Shown here: positions 6,031 through 9,287 of the stretch, in pieces
Position numbering within the stretch: position 1 is the first letter of the stretch
Layout of the letters: each line of letters opens with the position of its first letter
Assembly: GCA_944386375.1 (NCBI GenBank)
Contig: CALXAW010000050.1
Span: 1 to 9,287, forward strand
DNA: 9,287 nucleotides
Reading direction: 5' to 3'
Origin: an uncultured Clostridia bacterium
GTDB taxonomy: Bacteria > Bacillota > Clostridia > TANB77 > CAG-508
Translations under genes and position numbers: made by a program
The notes under the pieces: generated by a model
Told to the model about the DNA's origin: nothing
Seen by the model: only the letters and a program-made list of their open reading frames with translations
Databases searched by the model: none

Positions 6031-8647
6031 AAATCCACTCGCCGAATTTTTTAATATATATCTTTTTAGCAAATATTGCAACAAAGCAATATAAAATAGG
6101 TACTATAAGTATAATTGAAAAATACTCAATTGGAAGTGGTACAAGACCTATAGTTTTACCAAGCCATGTATATGGAACAGCCATTGCAACTAAACTTAGT
6201 AAAATAGAAGAACCATATACCATTTTAGAAGCATTGCTCTTTATAAAAGGAGTTTTTGCTGTTCTAATAATATGCATACCCATTAAGTTAGAAACAATAC
6301 TATAAGTAAACCATATTGTTTGGAATACTGCAGCTTCTCTTATTCCAAATATAAACCAAATACTAGCAAAAACAATTAAGTCAAATACAGAACTTACAGG
6401 TCCCATAAATAACATAAAACGTTTTAAGCTTTTTGTATCCCATTTTTTTGGCTTTTGCAAATATTCTTTATCTACATTGTCAAAAGGTAATGTAAGTTGC
6501 CCTAGGTCATATAATAAGCTTTCAACTAATAATTGTATAGGTGTTTCTGGTAAAAATGGTAAAAATATGCTTGCAATAATAACAGAAACAACTTCACCAA
6601 AGTTAAAACTTGCAGCCATTTTTATATATTTAATTAAATTGGCAAAAGTACGCCTTCCTTCTGTAACACCATCTAATAAAACTTGTAAATCTTTTTCTAA
6701 AAGAATTATATCAGCAGACTCTTTTGCAATATCTACAGCAGTATCTACAGAAATACCAACATCAGAGTTTGTAAGAGAAGGACTATCATTTATACCGTCA
6801 CCCATATATCCTACAACATTGCCAGAATCTCTAAGTAGCCTTACAATTCTTGCTTTTTGAATAGGAGAAAGCTTAGCAAAAATATTAGTTTTTTTAATAA
6901 GCCTTACAACAGCCATATCAGGTAATTTATCTATTTGGCTACCTAAAATTATTTTTTTAGATTTTATTCCAACTTTATCACAAATACATTTTGTAACTTC
7001 TGCATTATCGCCAGTTAAAACAATTACTCGTATGCCAGATTTATTAAGCCTTTCTATAGCAATTTTAGCACTTTCTTTTGGTGGGTCTAAAAATCCTATA
7101 AATCCCATTAAAACCATATTCTTTTCGTCAGAAACACTAAAGTCTGTTATATCATTAATATCATTTTTTTGACATACTGCAATAACACGTAAGCCTTCCT
7201 TATTTAGTTTTTTACTAATATTTCTAATATTTTCTTTAATTTTAGTAGTAAGAGTAGAAACTTCGCCTTTATAGTCTACAAAAGAGCAAATACTTAGTAT
7301 TTCTTCTACTGCTCCTTTTGTAATTAGCTGTTTTTTTGTGCCATCTGTAACAACTACAGAAAGGCGCCTTCTTGTAAAGTCAAAAGGTATTTCGTCAATT
7401 TTTTTGTATTTTTCGGTATATTCACTCATGTTGTTTTCTAATGCTCTTTTTATAACAGCTTCGTCAATATTTCCTTTTAATCCTGTTTGAAAATATGCAT
7501 TTAAAAAAGCATGTTTTAAAACTCTAATATCTTCGTCCCCATTGATGTCTAGGTATTTTTCTAAAACTATTTTATCTTCTGTTAATGTACCTGTTTTATC
7601 TGTACATAAAATGTTCATAGCACCAAAACTTTGTATAGAATCTAGTTTTTTTACAATTGTCTTTTTCTTAGACATTCTTACTGCACCTTTAGATAAGCTA
7701 GAAGATAAAATAACTGGTAGTAATAATGGTGTAATTCCAATTGCTACTGCAACTGCAAAAGTAAAAGAAAGTATAATATCATGTTTAAAAGCATTTATTA
7801 AAAAGACTAAAGGTATTAAAACAAGCATAAATCTTATTAATAATTTACTAATACTTTTAACTCCTTTTTGAAATGCTGTTTCTGGTTTGCCTGTTACAAC
7901 AGTTTTGGCTACTTTACCAAAATAGGTATCATCAGCTGTTCTAATAACAACAGCTTTTGCACTACCACTTATAACATTTGTGCCCATAAAACATAATGTA
8001 TCTAAGTCTGTAATACTATCAATATCTTCTAAAGTTAGCTCAGAGTTTACCAGTTTTTTTATAGAGTCAGATTCACCTGTAAGTGAAGATTGTCCTACAT
8101 ACAAGTCTTTAGATTCAATAACTCTTAAGTCTGCTGGTATCATATCTCCTGCAGATAAAATAACAATATCACCAATTGTTACTTCTTTTACAGGTATTTT
8201 TACTTTTTTACCATCACGCAGTACAGTTGTAGTTGTTGCTACCATTTCTTTTAGTTTTTCTGCTGCTCTATTAGAACGATATTCTTCAAAAAATTCTAAT
8301 AAAGTACTTATTATAACTAGTGTAAATAGAACAATCATATTTGCATAACTTGGTGTTTCTGGAAGTATTACATCTGTATAAAATAATACTAAAATTATAC
8401 CAAGAAGTATGCTATTAAATGGGGTAAATAAGCTTTCAAAAAAGTAATAATACCACTTTTTTGGTTTTGCTTGTTTCATTTCGTTTAATCCATATTTAGC
8501 TATCTTTTCTCGTGCTTGCCTAGAGGACAAGCCGTTTTCGTCTATTTTATATGCTTTAATAAATTCTTCTTTTGGTAAAACGCATTGTTCTCCATAAACT
8601 TTTTGTACATCAAAATCTTCTTTTTTATCTTTTTTACTTTCTTTCAT
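6029..8647 (-). CDS. MgtA-like P-type ATPase (Mg2+-type, divergent ion site)
   Basis: This is a P-type cation ATPase of the plasma membrane, 872 residues, closest by eye to the P3B magnesium importers MgtA/MgtB. A Lys-rich N-terminus precedes M1-M2 (about 68-90, 102-122). The actuator domain has GDMIPADLR (167-175) and SLTGES (188-193). M3-M4 (about 266-318) lead to the phosphorylated D350 in CTDKTGTLT. The nucleotide domain has KGA (444-446); TGD (545-547) and GDGINDSPS (616-624) complete the P-domain. M5 to M10 follow from about 675 to 861. MgtA hallmarks are NFGEVVSV, LPFLPETPIQLL, LLYD, QLTLPFDNVD, QKPKKWD, FMLFMGPVSSVFD and HIIRTAKTPFI. The oddity is the ion site: M4 reads GITPLLLP where MgtA has PEMLP, and M5 and M6 carry E685 and E709-S710 where enteric MgtA, as I recall it, has N and Q-N. 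Magnesium specificity is thus uncertain. The start follows GGAGGAA (8654-8660), 7 bases away. It is a single-gene transcript. Confidence 0.92.
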   Translation of the reverse strand: MKESKKDKKEDFDVQKVYGEQCVLPKEEFIKAYKIDENGLSSRQAREKIAKYGLNEMKQAKPKKWYYYFFESLFTPFNSILLGIILVLFYTDVILPETPSYANMIVLFTLVIISTLLEFFEEYRSNRAAEKLKEMVATTTTVLRDGKKVKIPVKEVTIGDIVILSAGDMIPADLRVIESKDLYVGQSSLTGESDSIKKLVNSELTLEDIDSITDLDTLCFMGTNVISGSAKAVVIRTADDTYFGKVAKTVVTGKPETAFQKGVKSISKLLIRFMLVLIPLVFLINAFKHDIILSFTFAVAVAIGITPLLLPVILSSSLSKGAVRMSKKKTIVKKLDSIQSFGAMNILCTDKTGTLTEDKIVLEKYLDINGDEDIRVLKHAFLNAYFQTGLKGNIDEAVIKRALENNMSEYTEKYKKIDEIPFDFTRRRLSVVVTDGTKKQLITKGAVEEILSICSFVDYKGEVSTLTTKIKENIRNISKKLNKEGLRVIAVCQKNDINDITDFSVSDEKNMVLMGFIGFLDPPKESAKIAIERLNKSGIRVIVLTGDNAEVTKCICDKVGIKSKKIILGSQIDKLPDMAVVRLIKKTNIFAKLSPIQKARIVRLLRDSGNVVGYMGDGINDSPSLTNSDVGISVDTAVDIAKESADIILLEKDLQVLLDGVTEGRRTFANLIKYIKMAASFNFGEVVSVIIASIFLPFLPETPIQLLVESLLYDLGQLTLPFDNVDKEYLQKPKKWDTKSLKRFMLFMGPVSSVFDLIVFASIWFIFGIREAAVFQTIWFTYSIVSNLMGMHIIRTAKTPFIKSNASKMVYGSSILLSLVAMAVPYTWLGKTIGLVPLPIEYFSIILIVPILYCFVAIFAKKIYIKKFGEWI

Positions 8648-8674
8648 TTGTATTCCTCCAATAAATATATATAA

Positions 8675-8683
8675 ATTATAACA
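8675..8683 (-). promoter_or_regulatory. Extended -10 promoter of the ATPase gene
   Basis: On the minus strand, TGT followed by TATAAT (8675-8680) makes a perfect extended -10, about 28 bases upstream of the ATG. The -35 position (8698-8703) reads TTTTAT, a poor match, which the extended -10 could offset. The implied 5' leader is only about 20 nt, leaving no room for a Mg2+ riboswitch (M-box) or an mgtL-type leader peptide. Confidence 0.55.
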
Positions 8684-8736
8684 CTATTTTTTAAAAAATA
8701 AAAAAAACTATAAAAAAAATATAAAAAATTCTTCAA

Positions 8737-8813
8737 TTTATACTAATTATAAAGTGATGCTTTTTAATTAGTATAAAAGTCACTTTACTCCAACATTTGC
8801 ACACAATTTTACT
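8737..8813. repeat. Partial second copy of the 5647-5978 element core
   Basis: Bases 8773-8813 match 5762-5801 at about 37 of 41 positions in the same orientation, both starting ATAAAAGTC and ending GCACACAATTTTACT. As in the first copy, the match directly follows a hairpin. Here the stem is a perfect 13-bp inverted repeat (8737-8749 with 8765-8777), with AAAG/CTTT pairing inside the loop. The stem bases differ from those at 5744-5764 while the structure is kept. The terminal inverted repeats and the second hairpin of the full element are missing, so this is a degraded or internally derived copy. Confidence 0.75.
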
Positions 8814-8854
8814 CTAAATAGAAATCTGCATCTGCAAAATATTTCCAAAAAGTA

Positions 8855-8883
8855 TTGACACAAGCCATACAAAATGGTAAAAT
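8855..8883 (+). promoter_or_regulatory. Strong sigma-A promoter for the right-edge gene
   Basis: A perfect TTGACA (8855-8860), a 17-base spacer and TAAAAT (8878-8883), with TGG just before the -10 (extended -10 TGN), form the best promoter in the window. The expected transcription start is near 8890, about 190 bases before the next start codon at 9078. Confidence 0.8.
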
Positions 8884-8889
8884 GAATAA

Positions 8890-9077
8890 AATCGTTTAAT
8901 AGAAAGTTAACTTCTAAGAGATTTTGATTTTTAACAAGTAAAAACTTTAGTCAAGATATTATTTCTAGATTTTAAATCTAAATTTAAAGAAAAATTGAAT
9001 ATGTAAATAAAAAAAACTAGGTTAATAAATTTGCCTAAAAATAAAAAGTAAATATTAACTAGAAAGGAAGGCGTTAT
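8890..9077 (+). other. Long untranslated leader of the right-edge gene
   Basis: About 188 AT-rich bases separate the predicted transcription start from the ATG at 9078. Visible structure includes the 10-bp palindrome AAGTTAACTT (8904-8913), a TAGATTT-T-AAATCTA palindrome near 8968-8982, and a hairpin with CTAG-G-TTAATA (9017-9027) paired to TATTAACTAG (9053-9062). That last hairpin's right arm ends just where the AAAGGAAGG ribosome binding site (9063-9071) begins. No known riboswitch class is recognisable, and no leader reading frame with a ribosome binding site is seen. Confidence 0.5.
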
Positions 9078-9287
9078 ATGTCAATAAAAGTAATAGAAGG
9101 AGAAGATTTTCTAAAATATATAAAATATGTAGAAAAAATAAAGTTTAAAAAAAGCATAATGGAAAGACAAAATGGAATTTCAATACTAGACGAAAAAGGT
9201 ATAATATATAATTATAAAGAATCAGAACCAGAAGAAGCATTGTATTTGCAAGAAGATACGGTAGAATATAAGTATGATTATGAAGAA
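9078..9287 (+). CDS. Unrecognised protein, 5' part only (open at window edge)
   Basis: An open frame starts with ATG at 9078 and stays open for 70 codons to the end of the window, so only the N-terminus is seen. I do not recognise the family. It begins MSIKVIEGEDFLKYIKYVEK and continues with a Lys-rich stretch (KIKFKKSIMER), then GISILDEKGIIYNYKESEPEEA and an acidic, Tyr-rich end (YLQEDTVEYKYDYEE). No signal peptide or membrane segment is present, so the visible part looks cytoplasmic and highly charged. The start is well supported by AAAGGAAGG at 9063-9071, 6 bases before the ATG, and by the strong promoter at 8855-8883. Codon use (ATA, GAA, AAA) matches the neighbouring genes, with no sign of recent transfer. 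It is transcribed divergently from the ATPase gene. No function can be offered from what is visible. Confidence 0.8.
   Translation, partial: MSIKVIEGEDFLKYIKYVEKIKFKKSIMERQNGISILDEKGIIYNYKESEPEEALYLQEDTVEYKYDYEE

Noticed and set aside
6477..8348. Plus-strand open frames opposite the ATPase gene
   Set aside because: The minus-strand ATPase is supported by many motifs along its whole length; these frames are Ser/Thr/Ile-rich antisense shadows.
8882..8899. Five-codon leader peptide (MNKIV) after the 8855-8883 promoter
   Set aside because: Its ATG overlaps the -10 box and lies upstream of the expected transcription start, so it would not be translated from that promoter.

Overview
The window is a very AT-rich bacterial segment with the look of a low-GC Firmicute, most likely an uncultured anaerobic Clostridia lineage. 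The grounds are strong A-ending codon preference (ATA, AGA, TTA, GAA), strong AGGAGG-type ribosome binding sites, a single-chain glycyl-tRNA synthetase, sigma-A-like TTGACA/TATAAT promoters and a full-length DnaE. The species assignment is inference.

Layout from left to right. An inverted repeat of unknown role (5-76) is followed by glyS on the plus strand (140-1522). A perfect 21-bp stem-loop separates it from a convergent hotdog-fold thioesterase gene on the minus strand (1600-2019). That gene and dnaE (plus, 2171-5644) diverge from a compact back-to-back promoter pair at 2075-2136. Two bases after the dnaE stop codon begins a 332-bp MITE-like element (5647-5978) with 21-bp perfect terminal inverted repeats and nested internal hairpins. 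A bidirectional terminator (6002-6030) then ends both dnaE and the convergent MgtA-type P-type ATPase gene (minus, 6029-8647). Upstream of the ATPase gene lies a 430-bp intergenic region. It holds the ATPase promoter, a partial second copy of the repeat (8737-8813), a strong plus-strand promoter at 8855-8883, a roughly 190-nt leader, and the first 70 codons of an unrecognised gene that runs off the right edge (9078-9287).

The genes are unrelated housekeeping functions (translation, thioester hydrolysis, replication, cation transport). They are arranged as single transcription units and not as a functional operon. I see no defence island, CRISPR array, prophage or biosynthetic cluster.

Two things deserve attention. 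One is the non-coding repeat family, whose two copies lie in direct orientation on either side of the ATPase gene. The other is the ATPase itself: its membrane ion-site residues differ from those I know for MgtA, including loss of the M4 glutamate (PLLLP instead of PEMLP) and gain of acidic residues in M5 and M6.
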